Below the pieces are notes generated by a model, which was given only the letters and a program-made list of their open reading frames with translations, searched no databases and had not been told where the DNA came from. Of a DNA stretch of 64,000 nt, positions 1-8,106 are shown piece by piece. Both the position numbers and the translations under genes were made by a program. Position 1 is the first letter of the stretch; each line of letters opens with the position of its first letter. Source of the stretch: Nonomuraea wenchangensis. Lineage in GTDB: Bacteria; Actinomycetota; Actinomycetes; Streptosporangiales; Streptosporangiaceae. The stretch lies in contig NZ_FOHX01000007.1 in assembly GCF_900111685.1 (NCBI RefSeq), positions 359,986 through 423,985 of the forward strand. The letters run 5' to 3'.

Positions 1-190
1 CGAGACGCACGAGGAGCCGTACATCGTGGCGGGCAACGGCGAGCCGCTGGAGCCCGGGCACGCCTTCTCGGTCGAGCCCGGCATCTACCTGCCGGAGCGG
101 CACGGCGCGCGCATCGAGGACATCGTCGTGTGCACGGAGAGCGGCGGGGAGCGGCTCAACAACACGCCGCGCGAGCTGGTGATCGTCTGA
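1..190 (+). CDS. M24 family metallopeptidase (Xaa-Pro aminopeptidase-like), C-terminal end only
   Basis: Only the last 62 codons are inside the window, reading in frame from base 2 to the TGA at 188-190. The residues include EPGHAFSVEPGIYLPE and GARIEDIVVCT, the C-terminal pita-bread-fold signature of M24 peptidases. The Glu of the VEPG motif and the Glu of the RIED motif are the expected metal ligands. Family members remove N-terminal residues, typically before proline, in the cytoplasm. The N-terminal part and the start lie upstream of the window, so subfamily (aminopeptidase P, prolidase or other) cannot be decided. Confidence 0.85.
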   Translation, partial: ETHEEPYIVAGNGEPLEPGHAFSVEPGIYLPERHGARIEDIVVCTESGGERLNNTPRELVIV

Positions 191-228
191 ACGGCGTACC
201 GCGGCTCGCGCCGTCCCTCCTGGCGTAG

Positions 229-1008
229 ATGTTCACCGAGATCGCCTCTGCCTGCGCTCCCGGCGACGCCGCGCGGCCGAACGAGGACCTGGCCATCGCC
301 GGGCCGTCGTGGGCCGTCGTCATCGACGGGGCGACGGCGCCGGCCGGGGTGGACAGCGGGTGCGCGCACGACGTCGCATGGCTGGTGGCGCGGCTCGGCG
401 GGGCGCTCGCGGCCCGGCTGTCCGCCGATGCGCCCACCCCGGCGCCCGCGCCGCTGCGCGCGCTGCTGGCGGACGCCATCGCCATCACCGCCGAGGCGCA
501 CGGGGGTGGCTGCGACCTGGGCAACCCCGACTCGCCGTCGGCGACCGTCGCCCTGGTCCGGGTCGCGGGCGGCCGGCTGGACTATCTCGTGCTGGGGGAC
601 TCCCCGGTGCTGCTCGGCCTGGCGGGCGGCGGGGTGCGGGTGGTGGCCGACGACCGGCTGGAGCGGCTGCCGGGCGGGCGTCCGTACTCGCTGGAGCTCG
701 TACGGCGGCTGCGCAACGCCCCCGGCGGATTCTGGGTGGCCGCCGCCCGCCCCGAGGCCGCCGCCGAGGCCGTACACGGCAGCGTCGACCTGCGCGAGCT
801 GCGCGCGGCCGGACTGTGCACCGACGGCGTCACCCGGCTTGTCGACTGGTACGGCTGGACCTGGGACGACCTGGCCGCTGAGCTGGAGACCCGAGGCCCG
901 CGAGCGGCCGTCGAGGCGGTGCGCGCCTTGGAGACCGCCCGAGGGCCGATGCGCGGCAAGCTCCACGACGACGCCACCGCCATGTGGGCCCGGCTCCCCA
1001 GGGCTTGA
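229..1008 (+). CDS. PP2C-like phosphatase domain protein
   Basis: A 259-residue cytoplasmic protein without signal peptide or membrane segment. Near the N-terminus it has RPNEDLAIAGPSWAVVIDGAT, matching the PP2C start (an N-E-D patch, then a beta strand ending in the metal-binding D-G). The C-terminus has HDDATAMWARL, the usual closing D-D-A-T motif of PP2C enzymes. Intermediate motifs are weak (LGDSPVLL resembles the GDSR motif, CTDGVTRLVD the S-D-G motif). Family knowledge: Mn/Mg-dependent Ser/Thr phosphatase fold. Whether it is catalytically active is uncertain because the first motif lacks the second glycine of DGMGG. It starts 38 bp after the M24 gene and could be cotranscribed with it. 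The ATG lacks a clear Shine-Dalgarno sequence. Confidence 0.7.
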   Translation: MFTEIASACAPGDAARPNEDLAIAGPSWAVVIDGATAPAGVDSGCAHDVAWLVARLGGALAARLSADAPTPAPAPLRALLADAIAITAEAHGGGCDLGNPDSPSATVALVRVAGGRLDYLVLGDSPVLLGLAGGGVRVVADDRLERLPGGRPYSLELVRRLRNAPGGFWVAAARPEAAAEAVHGSVDLRELRAAGLCTDGVTRLVDWYGWTWDDLAAELETRGPRAAVEAVRALETARGPMRGKLHDDATAMWARLPRA

Positions 1009-1079
1009 CCCCAGGTATCTGGCCCGGCCGCCCCACCTCTTCCCAGTCGTAGGGGGCTTGGGGCGGAGGGAGAACGGCG

Positions 1080-2157
1080 ATGTTCGTCGAGCGTACGGCG
1101 TTCGTCGGGCGTACGGCGGAGCTCGCCCTGCTGCACGCCGAGCTGCGCGCGGCCATCGCGGGCCACGCCAGGACGGTCGTCATCGACGGACCCGAGGGGA
1201 TCGGCAAGACCGCGCTCGTCCGGCGCTGGCCGAGGCGGCGGCGCTGGGGCAGCGATGGCTCCTGCCTCTCCTGCTGGCCGCCTGCGCGGCGCCCCTCGCC
1301 GCCCTGGGCAGGGACAAGGAGGCCCTGGTGCACGCGCGTGCCGCCATGAGCGTGGCACGCCGTTGGCGTCACGTGTTCGGCCTGGCCCAGGCCGGTGTGG
1401 CGCTGGCCCTGCTTGGCGCCGAGGATGCGCCGCCGGCCTGTGACGGCGCCGGCCTCTTCGTTCCCGATCCCCGTCCGCGCCGCATCGAGGCGTTGATCGC
1501 GGCCGGGCACCTGTCCGAGGCGGAACGGCTCCTGGCCGCTCTCTTCGAGGCCGGTACGGGTGATCGCCCGGGGCGGACCGCCACGGGGGAGGACAAGGCT
1601 GGGAGCACCGGGGCGCGAGGGCGGGCGGAGCGGTCAGGCTCGGCGGGTTGCTGCTGGCCGCCAGGAACGAGCCCGGCCCGGCCGAGCAGAGCTTCGTACG
1701 GGCGCTGGCGCTGGTGGAGCACGGCGTGTGCCCGCTGGAGGAGGCGCGGGTGCTGCTGGACCTCGGGCGGCTGCTGCGCAGGACGGGGCGGCGGCGGGCC
1801 GCGGCCGGGCGGCTGGCCGCCGCGCGGGCGGTCTTCGTCCGGCTCGGCGCCCGGTCGCAGGCCGAACACTGTCTGCGCGAGCTGGAGGCGTGCGGGCTGG
1901 AGACGCACGCCACGGCCAGACTCGGGCTCACCCCGCAGGAGCTCAGCACCGCCACACTGGTGGCCCACGGGCTGACCAACCGGCAGATCGCCGCCGAACT
2001 GCTCATCAGCGTCAAGACGGTCGAGTACCACCTCGGCAAGATCTACACCAAGCTCGGCATCGGGTCCCGCGTGGCCCTCGCCGCCAAGGTCTCGGCGGAT
2101 GGGGGAGGAAGGCCACGCTCCGGATTTCGCCCTCCTGGCCGCGCCGGCCGTCCCTGA
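1080..2157 (+). pseudogene. Decayed LuxR (LAL-type) ATPase regulator
   Basis: The remains of one regulator are spread over all three frames. The first frame (ATG 1080) gives FVGRTAELALLHAELRAA and the Walker A GPEGIGKTALVRRW, the N-terminus of an LAL-type AAA/NB-ARC regulator, up to about 1230. The second frame (about 1230-1560) gives tetratricopeptide-like text (ALGRDKEALVHARAAMSVAR, HLSEAERLLAALFEAG). The third frame (about 1630-2157) gives more TPR text and a full LuxR helix-turn-helix (LTPQELSTATLVAHGLTNRQIAAEL then ISVKTVEYHLGKIYTKLGI). Intact family members are about 900 residues; only about 350 codons remain, so large internal deletions accompany the frame changes. The HTH part could still be translated from an internal start such as GTG/CTG near 1648, but I call the locus a pseudogene. 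Confidence 0.75.
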
Positions 2158-2872
2158 CCGAATCCGCGGGTGCGGCGTCCCGGAGTGGGAAGTGCTTGCG
2201 TGCAATCGGGCTGCCGGGGACGGCAACCCACGTCCGTTATCGCGCGCGTACGGGCGTCCGTTGGACGTAGTACGGCCTGCTCGTGGCGCACGGACCCCCG
2301 CCGGCATCGGCTCGCGGGTGGGCGGCGGGGCCGTGCTTGGGGGATGAGGACGCTCAGGGCGTACGCACCCGGAAGTCGGAGCGGTCCCCCGATACGCCCG
2401 GTGCCGGAAGTCGTTCGAGCGCCTGCCGCACGACCGGGGCGTCCGGACGCCCCGTCCGCCCCCGGCGTCCCCGTCCGGCGACCGCCCCAGCAGACCCCTC
2501 AAGGGCCGCCCGCGGTGCGGGGGCGAAAGAGCGCCGCACCGGTTCTCACCTGCGGTGGCGGCTCGCTTGCCTGGTCAGGGCCCGACGGCTTTTCGGACTG
2601 TGAGGAGCGGCGTAAAGGGTCTGTCGGATCACCTGACAGCGTTTCTTGACTGATCGAGTGGTAAGGCGGCGTATAAGAGTGCTCAGCGCTACAAACCGTG
2701 ACATTTGGTTTCTTGTAAAAACTTGCGGCTTGAGTGGAAAATGTGGCGTTGCTAGGGTGTCTCGATGCCAGGCATGTGGATCGACCCTCTCAACACACCT
2801 TGACAGGTACCACTGACCACGGCACCTCAAGGCGGGGTCGCGCATGCGCGGGAGATGTACGGGCGGTGCTGG
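2158..2872. other. Gene-free interval of about 715 bp before the CvnD-like gene
   Basis: No convincing coding frame. The open frames here are Arg/Pro/Gly-rich, have no recognisable domain and no Shine-Dalgarno sequence. Composition changes within it: about 2640-2760 is clearly less GC-rich than the surroundings (stretches such as ttcttgtaaaaacttg), consistent with a promoter region rather than coding sequence. The best promoter in it is listed separately at 2730-2758. Confidence 0.5.
2730..2758 (+). promoter_or_regulatory. Candidate sigma-70-type promoter for the CvnD-like gene
   Basis: TTGAGT at 2730-2735, a 17-bp spacer and TAGGGT at 2753-2758. Both boxes fit the primary actinomycete consensus (TTGACN, TANNNT). 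It lies in the low-GC patch and predicts a leader of roughly 110 nt before 2873. Sequence-only prediction. Confidence 0.45.
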
Positions 2873-3466
2873 ATGGAATTCGGTCGCTCTGACCATTGGC
2901 GACTGCCGACGGCGATCAAGATCTTGATCGCCGGAGGATTCGGCGCGGGCAAGACCACCATGGTGGGCGCCGTGTCCGAGACCCGGCCACTGCGGACGGA
3001 GGAAACGCTGACGCAGGTCGGCACGCACGTCGACGACCTGTCCGGCGTCGAGCGCAAGCTCACCACCACCGTCGCCATGGACTTCGGCCGCATCACGATC
3101 GCCAACGACTACATGCTCTACCTGTTCGGCACACCCGGGCAGGAACGCTTCTTCTTCGTGTGGGACGAGCTCGCCATGGGCGCGCTCGGCGCCGTCGTGC
3201 TCGCCGACACCCGGCGGCTCGACGACTGCTTCCCGTCCGTCGACTACTTCGAGAAGCGCGACCAGCCGTTCGTCGTGGCGCTCAACTGCTTCGAGGGCAC
3301 GCAGCACTTCACCGTCGGGGAGGTGCGCGACGCCATCGGCCTGGAGCCCGACATCCCCATCGTGCGCTGCGACGCCCGCCGCCGCGACTCCGGCAGGGAG
3401 GTCCTCATCACGCTCGTCGAGCACGCGATGCGCCGGGGAGCGTCCCCTGTCGGGACCATGTCGTGA
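2873..3466 (+). CDS. CvnD-type small GTPase / ATP-GTP binding protein
   Basis: Starting at ATG 2873 the product is 197 residues: a P-loop GGFGAGKTT (Lys27), a switch region and FGTPGQERF (G3 motif, Gln as in Ras-like proteins), followed by an MglA/Arf-like fold. In actinomycetes the family forms conservons, with sensor kinase CvnA, roadblock CvnB, DUF742 CvnC and GTPase CvnD, at the membrane. Here none of the other three is adjacent, so it is an orphan copy. Upstream ATG 2855 adds six residues, but the GGAG lies directly against it; 2873 gives the usual short N-terminus before the P-loop. A candidate promoter lies at 2730-2758, and an AsnC gene follows 24 bp downstream. Confidence 0.8.
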   Translation: MEFGRSDHWRLPTAIKILIAGGFGAGKTTMVGAVSETRPLRTEETLTQVGTHVDDLSGVERKLTTTVAMDFGRITIANDYMLYLFGTPGQERFFFVWDELAMGALGAVVLADTRRLDDCFPSVDYFEKRDQPFVVALNCFEGTQHFTVGEVRDAIGLEPDIPIVRCDARRRDSGREVLITLVEHAMRRGASPVGTMS

Positions 3467-3490
3467 CCATGACCGGCTACCTTTGATCCG

Positions 3491-3958
3491 ATGGAGGAGA
3501 TCGACCGCCGGATCGTCACGCTGCTGGCCCGCGACGGCCGCATGAGCTTCACCGACCTGGCCAGGGAGACCGGGCTCTCGGTCTCGGCGGTGCACCAGCG
3601 GGTGCGCCGCCTGGAGAAGCGCGGCGTCGTGCGCGGCTACGCCGCGATCGTCGACCACGACGCGATCGGGCTGCCGCTGACCGCGTTCGTGTCGATCAAG
3701 CCGATCGACCCCGCCGCTCCCGACGACGCCCCCGAACGCCTCGCCCACCTGACGGCCATCGAGGCCTGCCACAGCGTCGCGGGCGACGAGAGCTACATTC
3801 TCAAGGTGCGGGTGGCCTCGCCGGTGGCGCTGGAGGACCTGCTGCAGCAGATCCGCGCCGCCGCCCACGTCTCGACGCGTACGACGGTGGTGCTCAGCAC
3901 GCCGTACGAGCACCGCACCCCCGAGGTCGCCCCCGAACCGGCGCCCGACGTCCCCTGA
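3491..3958 (+). CDS. Lrp/AsnC family transcriptional regulator
   Basis: A 155-residue protein. The N-terminal winged helix (MEEIDRRIVTLLARDGRMSF then TDLARETGLSVSAVHQRVRR, residues 1-50) is classical AsnC. Residues about 60-140 form the RAM ligand-binding domain (AFVSIKP, VAGDESYILKVRV). Such proteins bind amino acids or related metabolites and regulate local catabolic or transport genes. A TACCTT hexamer sits 7 bases before the ATG, suggesting a leaderless transcript. It lies between the orphan GTPase and the sugar-acid unit; its target is unknown. The proline-rich tail (about the last 15 residues) is not part of the fold. Confidence 0.88.
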   Translation: MEEIDRRIVTLLARDGRMSFTDLARETGLSVSAVHQRVRRLEKRGVVRGYAAIVDHDAIGLPLTAFVSIKPIDPAAPDDAPERLAHLTAIEACHSVAGDESYILKVRVASPVALEDLLQQIRAAAHVSTRTTVVLSTPYEHRTPEVAPEPAPDVP

Positions 3959-3991
3959 CCGCCGGCGACAGGCGCGAGGGAACCCCCGCAT

Positions 3992-4040
3992 CGCTGAAGT
4001 CATCATGACGACCTAGCATGTCGTCATGATGACTTCAGCG
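3992..4040. promoter_or_regulatory. 21-bp perfect inverted repeat over the dehydratase promoter and start codon
   Basis: Arms 3992-4012 and 4020-4040 are exact reverse complements separated by 7 bp. The 7-bp centre contains a TAGCAT hexamer (4014-4019) placed 6 bases before the ATG at 4026, i.e. a -10 box with a leaderless start. Each arm also contains its own smaller palindrome (GTCATCATGAC and its complement). This looks like a paired operator for the FadR-type regulator encoded by the second gene of the unit (5150-5818). The operator role is inference. Confidence 0.7.
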
Positions 4041-5153
4041 GACCGCGTCGCCCGCGTCCGGCTCTCGTCCGTCTACCTGCCCCTCGACACCCCCGTCAGC
4101 GACGCCAAGGTCCTCACCGGCCGGCAGCGCCCGATGACCGAGATCGCGTTCCTGTTCGCCGAGATCACCAGCGAGCAGGGGCACGAGGGCATCGGCTTCG
4201 CCTACTCCAAGCGCGCCGGCGGCCCCGGCCAGTACGCCCACGCCAAGGAGATCGCGAACGACCTCGTCGGCGAGGACCCCAACGACATCGCCCGCCTCTG
4301 GGACAAACTGTGCTGGGCGGGCGCGTCCGTGGGCCGCAGCGGCCTGGCGACGCAGGCCATCGCCGCGCTCGACATCGCCCTGTGGGACATGAAGGCCAGG
4401 CGCGCCGCCCTGCCGCTGGCCAAGCTGCTCGGCGCCCACCGCGACTCCGTGCGCTGCTACAACACCTCGGGCGGATTCCTGCACGCCCCCCTCGATCAGG
4501 TGCTGGAGAACGCCACCGCGGCGCTGGAGCGCGGCATCGGCGGCGTCAAGATCAAGGTCGGCCAGCCCGACACCCGCGCCGACCTCGCCCGGGTACGGGC
4601 GGTGCGCGAGCACCTCGGCGACCACGTCCCGCTCATGGTGGACGCCAACCAGCAGTGGGACCGCCCCACCGCCGCCCGCATGGGCCGGGCGCTGGAAGAG
4701 CTCGGCCTGGTCTGGATCGAGGAGCCCCTGGACGCCTACGACCACGACGGGCACGCCGCCCTGGCCGCCGCGCTCGACACCCCGATCGCCACCGGCGAGA
4801 TGCTCACCAGCGTCGACGAGCACGCCGGGCTGATCCGGGCCCGCGGCGCGGACGTCCTGCAGCCGGACGCGCCCCGCATCGGCGGCATCACCCCGTTCCT
4901 GCGCCTGGCCGCCCTGGCCGGGCACGAACGCCTCCAGCTCGCCCCCCACTTCGCCATGGAGATCCACCTCCACCTGGCCGCCGCGTACCCGCTGGAGCCG
5001 TGGGTGGAGCACTTCGAATGGCTGGAGCCGCTGTTCGAGGAGCGGCTGGAGATCCGCGACGGGCGCATGCTCGTCCCCGAGCGGCCCGGCATCGGCGTCA
5101 CGCTGAGCGAGCGGGCCGCCGCGTGGACCGCCGAACGCTTCGAGACGCCGTGA
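4026..5153 (+). CDS. L-talarate/galactarate dehydratase (enolase superfamily)
   Basis: A 375-residue mandelate-racemase-group enolase. The N-terminal capping domain carries TPVSDAKVLTGRQRP, FAYSKRAGGPGQYAHAKEIA and NTSGGFLH, which I recognise as specific for the talarate/galactarate dehydratase subgroup. In the barrel, the catalytic lysine is Lys177 in KIKVG; metal ligands are Asp206 (VDANQQW), Glu232 (IEEP) and Glu258 (TGEM); His308 in APHFAMEIHLH is the partner base. It dehydrates C6 aldaric acids to 2-keto-3-deoxy sugar diacids in the cytoplasm. Subgroup assignment rests on remembered similarity to the Salmonella enzyme. The ATG lies inside a large inverted repeat and has no Shine-Dalgarno sequence, so a leaderless transcript is likely. 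It overlaps the regulator gene by 4 bp. Confidence 0.88.
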   Translation: MMTSADRVARVRLSSVYLPLDTPVSDAKVLTGRQRPMTEIAFLFAEITSEQGHEGIGFAYSKRAGGPGQYAHAKEIANDLVGEDPNDIARLWDKLCWAGASVGRSGLATQAIAALDIALWDMKARRAALPLAKLLGAHRDSVRCYNTSGGFLHAPLDQVLENATAALERGIGGVKIKVGQPDTRADLARVRAVREHLGDHVPLMVDANQQWDRPTAARMGRALEELGLVWIEEPLDAYDHDGHAALAAALDTPIATGEMLTSVDEHAGLIRARGADVLQPDAPRIGGITPFLRLAALAGHERLQLAPHFAMEIHLHLAAAYPLEPWVEHFEWLEPLFEERLEIRDGRMLVPERPGIGVTLSERAAAWTAERFETP

Positions 5154-5818
5154 CCAGCCGCACCCAGCAGCTCGTCGACACCCTGACGGCGCGCATCCGG
5201 GAGGGCGTGATCCGGCCGGGGGAGCGGCTGCCGACCGAGAGCGAGCTGATCAGCGCCCACGGGGTGAGCCGGACCGTCGTCCGGGAGGCCGTCGCCAGGC
5301 TCAAGGCCGCCGGGCTGGTCGAGACCCAGCACGGGCGCGGCAGCTTCGTGCTGGCCCTGCCGAGCGCGACCGGCTTCGACCCGGCGCCCGCCCGTACCCG
5401 GCAGGAGGTGCTCGACCTGCTGGACTTCCGGATGGGGCTCGAGACGGAGTCGGCCGCGCTCGCCGCCGCCCGGCGTACGGAGGCGGCGCTGGCGGGGCTG
5501 CGCGAGGCGCTGGACGCCTTCGCGGCGGCGGCGGGCAACCCCGGCGCGGCGGTCCACGCCGATCACCTGTTCCACCTGCGGATCGCCCTCGCCACCGGCA
5601 ACCGGTACTACGCCGGCCTGCTCGGCTCGCTCGGCCCCGCGATGATCGTCGTGCCGCGCGACCGGCTCGATCCCGGCCCGGCCGCCTTCGCCAGGATCGT
5701 CGCCGAGCACGACGACATCCACGCCGCGATCGAGCGGGGGGACGCCGAGGCCGCGCGGGCGGCCGTCCGCGTCCATCTGGCCAACAGCCGCGCCCGCCTC
5801 CTCCGCGACTCCCCGTGA
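5150..5818 (+). CDS. GntR-family (FadR subfamily) regulator
   Basis: Starts at GTG 5150, overlapping the dehydratase stop (GTGA), giving 222 residues. The N-terminal winged helix (TARIREGVIRPGERLPTESE, VSRTVVREAVARLKAAG, residues about 9-60) is typical GntR. It is followed by an all-helical FCD domain (LLDFRMGLETESAALAA; the metal-site-like DHLFHLRIA and HDDIHAAIERGDAEAARAAV). FCD regulators sense carboxylic acids, often the substrate of a linked enzyme, so an aldarate or its product is the natural candidate effector (inference). Its likely target is the 3992-4040 repeat, making the pair an autoregulated unit. Confidence 0.9.
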   Translation: MTSRTQQLVDTLTARIREGVIRPGERLPTESELISAHGVSRTVVREAVARLKAAGLVETQHGRGSFVLALPSATGFDPAPARTRQEVLDLLDFRMGLETESAALAAARRTEAALAGLREALDAFAAAAGNPGAAVHADHLFHLRIALATGNRYYAGLLGSLGPAMIVVPRDRLDPGPAAFARIVAEHDDIHAAIERGDAEAARAAVRVHLANSRARLLRDSP

Positions 5819-5833
5819 TCCCGTCCCTGATCC

Positions 5834-6838
5834 TCAGAAGACCGCCTTGGCGGCGCCAGGGGGGTCAGGGAGGGCCGAGTGCCGGTAGTGGCTCCTGAGG
5901 CGGTCACCGGCCGCCTCAGGGGCGCCCAGCCGGTCCAGGCCGAGCAGCGCCGCGCCCAGCACCGGAGGCTCCTCCGCCACCACCGGGACCGCGAGCGGCA
6001 TCCGCAGCGCGAACTCGCCCTCCAGCAGGGACGTCAGCAGCGGGTCGCGCGCCGTCAGCAGGCCGCCGCCGAGCACCACCTCGGCCGGCGTCCCCAGCAG
6101 GCCGAGCCGGCGCAGGCACACCTCGGCCATCAGCGCCACCTCCTCGGCCTGCCGTCGCACCAGCGCCGCGGCCACCGCGTCCCCGGTCGCCGCGGCGGCG
6201 AACACGCCGGGCGCCAGCTCGTGCAGCCGCCCGTCGTCCAGCCGGCCGGTGTGCAGCGCGAGCACCACTTCCGTCACGCTCGCCGTGCCGAAGTGCGCGG
6301 TGACCAGCCCGGCGAGCACGGTCGGGACGCCGCGGCCGTCCTCGGCGCGTACGGCGTGCCACAGGACCTCCTCGCCGAGGTCGAGCCCGCCGCCCCAGTC
6401 CCCGCTGATCCGGCCGAGCGCCGGGAACCGGGCCACCGCGCCGCCGGGCGAGACGCCGACGGCGTTGATGCCCGCCCCGCACACCACGGCCACGCCCCAC
6501 GGCGCGGACGCCCCCGCCCGCAGCAGCGCGAACGTGTCGTTCCGCACCATCACGTCCGCGCCCAGCCCCCGTGCGGCGAACTCGCGCGCCAGCGCCTCCT
6601 CCTCCTCGGGCAGGTCCGCCCCGGCCAGGCAGGCCGACACCTGGTCGAACCGCCCACCGCCCCCGGCGAGGGCGGCGACGGCCGCCGAGACGACGTCCAC
6701 GGCGGCGGCGACGCCGTCCCGCTGCGGCGCGAACGCCCCCGCCCGCGCCTCGGCCAGCACCCGGCCGTCCTCCGACACGACGGCGACGTCCGTCTTGCTG
6801 TTGCCGCCGTCGACGGCCAGGACCAGCCGCCCGCTCAC
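5834..6838 (-). CDS. BadF/BadG/BcrA-type sugar kinase (N-acetylglucosamine kinase-like)
   Basis: Start GTG 6838 overlaps the stop of the GH4 gene by 4 bp; 334 residues. It has the ASKHA ATPase pattern: phosphate-1 loop VLAVDGGNSKTDVAVV at the N-terminus, a central NDTFALLRAG with VVCGAGINAVG, a GDWGGGLDLGEE motif and late adenosine-loop text VVLGGGLL. The NDT and GDWGGG motifs are shared with GlcNAc kinases. In the cell it would phosphorylate an imported amino sugar or hexose in the cytoplasm. As last gene of the ROK/ABC/GH4 operon it probably supplies the phosphosugar step; the exact sugar is not deducible. Confidence 0.85.
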   Translation of the reverse strand: MSGRLVLAVDGGNSKTDVAVVSEDGRVLAEARAGAFAPQRDGVAAAVDVVSAAVAALAGGGGRFDQVSACLAGADLPEEEEALAREFAARGLGADVMVRNDTFALLRAGASAPWGVAVVCGAGINAVGVSPGGAVARFPALGRISGDWGGGLDLGEEVLWHAVRAEDGRGVPTVLAGLVTAHFGTASVTEVVLALHTGRLDDGRLHELAPGVFAAAATGDAVAAALVRRQAEEVALMAEVCLRRLGLLGTPAEVVLGGGLLTARDPLLTSLLEGEFALRMPLAVPVVAEEPPVLGAALLGLDRLGAPEAAGDRLRSHYRHSALPDPPGAAKAVF

Positions 6839-8106
6839 GCGCCCACCGGCCCGCGCGCCCACGGCAGGTGCGCGCGGCCCGCCTCCAGCAGCAGCGCCGT
6901 CAGCTCCTCCGCGAGCTCGTCCTGCCCGACCAGCGGGTGGGCGAGCAGCGCGTCCCGCACCCGGTCCGCGCCGCCGTGCCTGGCCGCCTCCAGCGCCAGC
7001 GTCTCGTACGCCGAGACGTGCCCGATCAGCCCCGCGTACAGGGGCTCTACCGGCGGCACCGGCAGCGGCCGGGCGCCCGACGCCCCGATGACCGCGGGCA
7101 CCTCGACGACCGCCTCCTCCGGCAGGAACGGCAGCGTGCCGCCGTTGCGCACGTTCACCACCTGCACGTCCCGCCGGTCGCCGAGCAGGGACGCGATGAG
7201 CGCCACCGCCGCCTCCGAGTAGAACGCCCCGCCCCGCCAGGCCAGCAGCTCGGGCTTGGTCACCACGGACGGGTCGGCGTACAGCTCCAGCAGCCGCTCC
7301 TCCAGCGCCGCCACCTCCGACGCCCGCGACGGCGCGGTCCGCTGCTCGCGCACCACCTCGTCGTGGGCGTAGAAGTAACGCAGGTAGTAGGACGGCACCG
7401 CGCCGAGCCGGGCCAGCAGCTCCGGCCGCAGCCCCACCATGGCGGCGAGCTCCGCGCCGTGCCGCTCCAGCAGCGCGGGCAGCACGTCGGCCCCGTCCAG
7501 GAACACCGCGCGCTCCCACGACAGGTGGTTGAGCCCGACGTGCCCGAGCGACACCCGCGAAGGATCGGCACCCAGCCACGCGGCGAAGCGGCGCTGGAAC
7601 CCGATCGCGACGTTGCACAGCCCGATCGCCCGGTGCCCGGCGTCCAGCAGCGCCCGGGTGACGATGCCGACCGGGTTCGTGAAGTCCACGATCCAGGCGT
7701 CCGGCGCGTGCTTCCGTACTGTCTCGGCGATCGACAGCACCACCGGGACCGTGCGCAGCGCCTTGGCCAGCCCGCCCGCGCCCGTCGTCTCCTGCCCGAC
7801 GCAGCCGCACCGCCCCGGCACCGTCTCGTCCAGCTCGCGGGCCGCCTGCCCGCCCACCCTGAGCTGGAACAGCACCACCGCGGCCCCCGCCACGCCCTCG
7901 GCGGCCGAGGAGGTGGCCAGCACCCGCGCGGGATGCCCGGCGTGCGCGAGCATCCGCCGCGCCGTCCCCGCCACCAGCTCCAGCCGGCGCGGGTCCGGAT
8001 CGATCAGCGCGAGCTCCGACACCGGCAGCTCCTCGCGCAGCCGGGCGAACCCGTCCACCAGCTCCGGTGTGTACGTCGAGCCGCCCCCGACCACGGCCAC
8101 CTTCAT
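6835..8106 (-). CDS. GH4 family 6-phospho-beta-glucosidase
   Basis: A 423-residue GH4 enzyme starting at ATG 8106 (ATGA overlap with the permease stop). It begins with a Rossmann loop, VAVVGGGSTYTPELVDGF, that binds NAD+. The metal and catalytic region has FTNPVGIVTRAL, GLCNVAIGF (the metal-binding Cys) and HVGLNHLSW (the metal-binding His). GH4 enzymes use NAD+ and Mn2+ and an elimination-addition mechanism on 6-phosphoglycosides. A phospho-enzyme in an ABC-transporter operon is unusual, because ABC import does not phosphorylate; the adjacent kinase may explain it. Substrates consistent with context are beta-linked glucosides or chitobiose-type sugars (inference). Confidence 0.88.
   Translation of the reverse strand: MKVAVVGGGSTYTPELVDGFARLREELPVSELALIDPDPRRLELVAGTARRMLAHAGHPARVLATSSAAEGVAGAAVVLFQLRVGGQAARELDETVPGRCGCVGQETTGAGGLAKALRTVPVVLSIAETVRKHAPDAWIVDFTNPVGIVTRALLDAGHRAIGLCNVAIGFQRRFAAWLGADPSRVSLGHVGLNHLSWERAVFLDGADVLPALLERHGAELAAMVGLRPELLARLGAVPSYYLRYFYAHDEVVREQRTAPSRASEVAALEERLLELYADPSVVTKPELLAWRGGAFYSEAAVALIASLLGDRRDVQVVNVRNGGTLPFLPEEAVVEVPAVIGASGARPLPVPPVEPLYAGLIGHVSAYETLALEAARHGGADRVRDALLAHPLVGQDELAEELTALLLEAGRAHLPWARGPVGA

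Noticed and set aside
582-2039. Long minus-strand open frames over the PP2C and LuxR regions
   Set aside because: They are shadows of plus-strand coding sequence, without any domain of their own.
2170-2649. Long plus-strand open frame in the gap before the CvnD-like gene
   Set aside because: Arg/Pro/Gly-rich text without domain, ribosome binding site or normal codon bias; typical of random frames in high-GC DNA.
2646-2677. TTGACT with TATAAG as a promoter
   Set aside because: The spacer is 20 bp with no palindrome; the 17-bp pair at 2730-2758 is more convincing.
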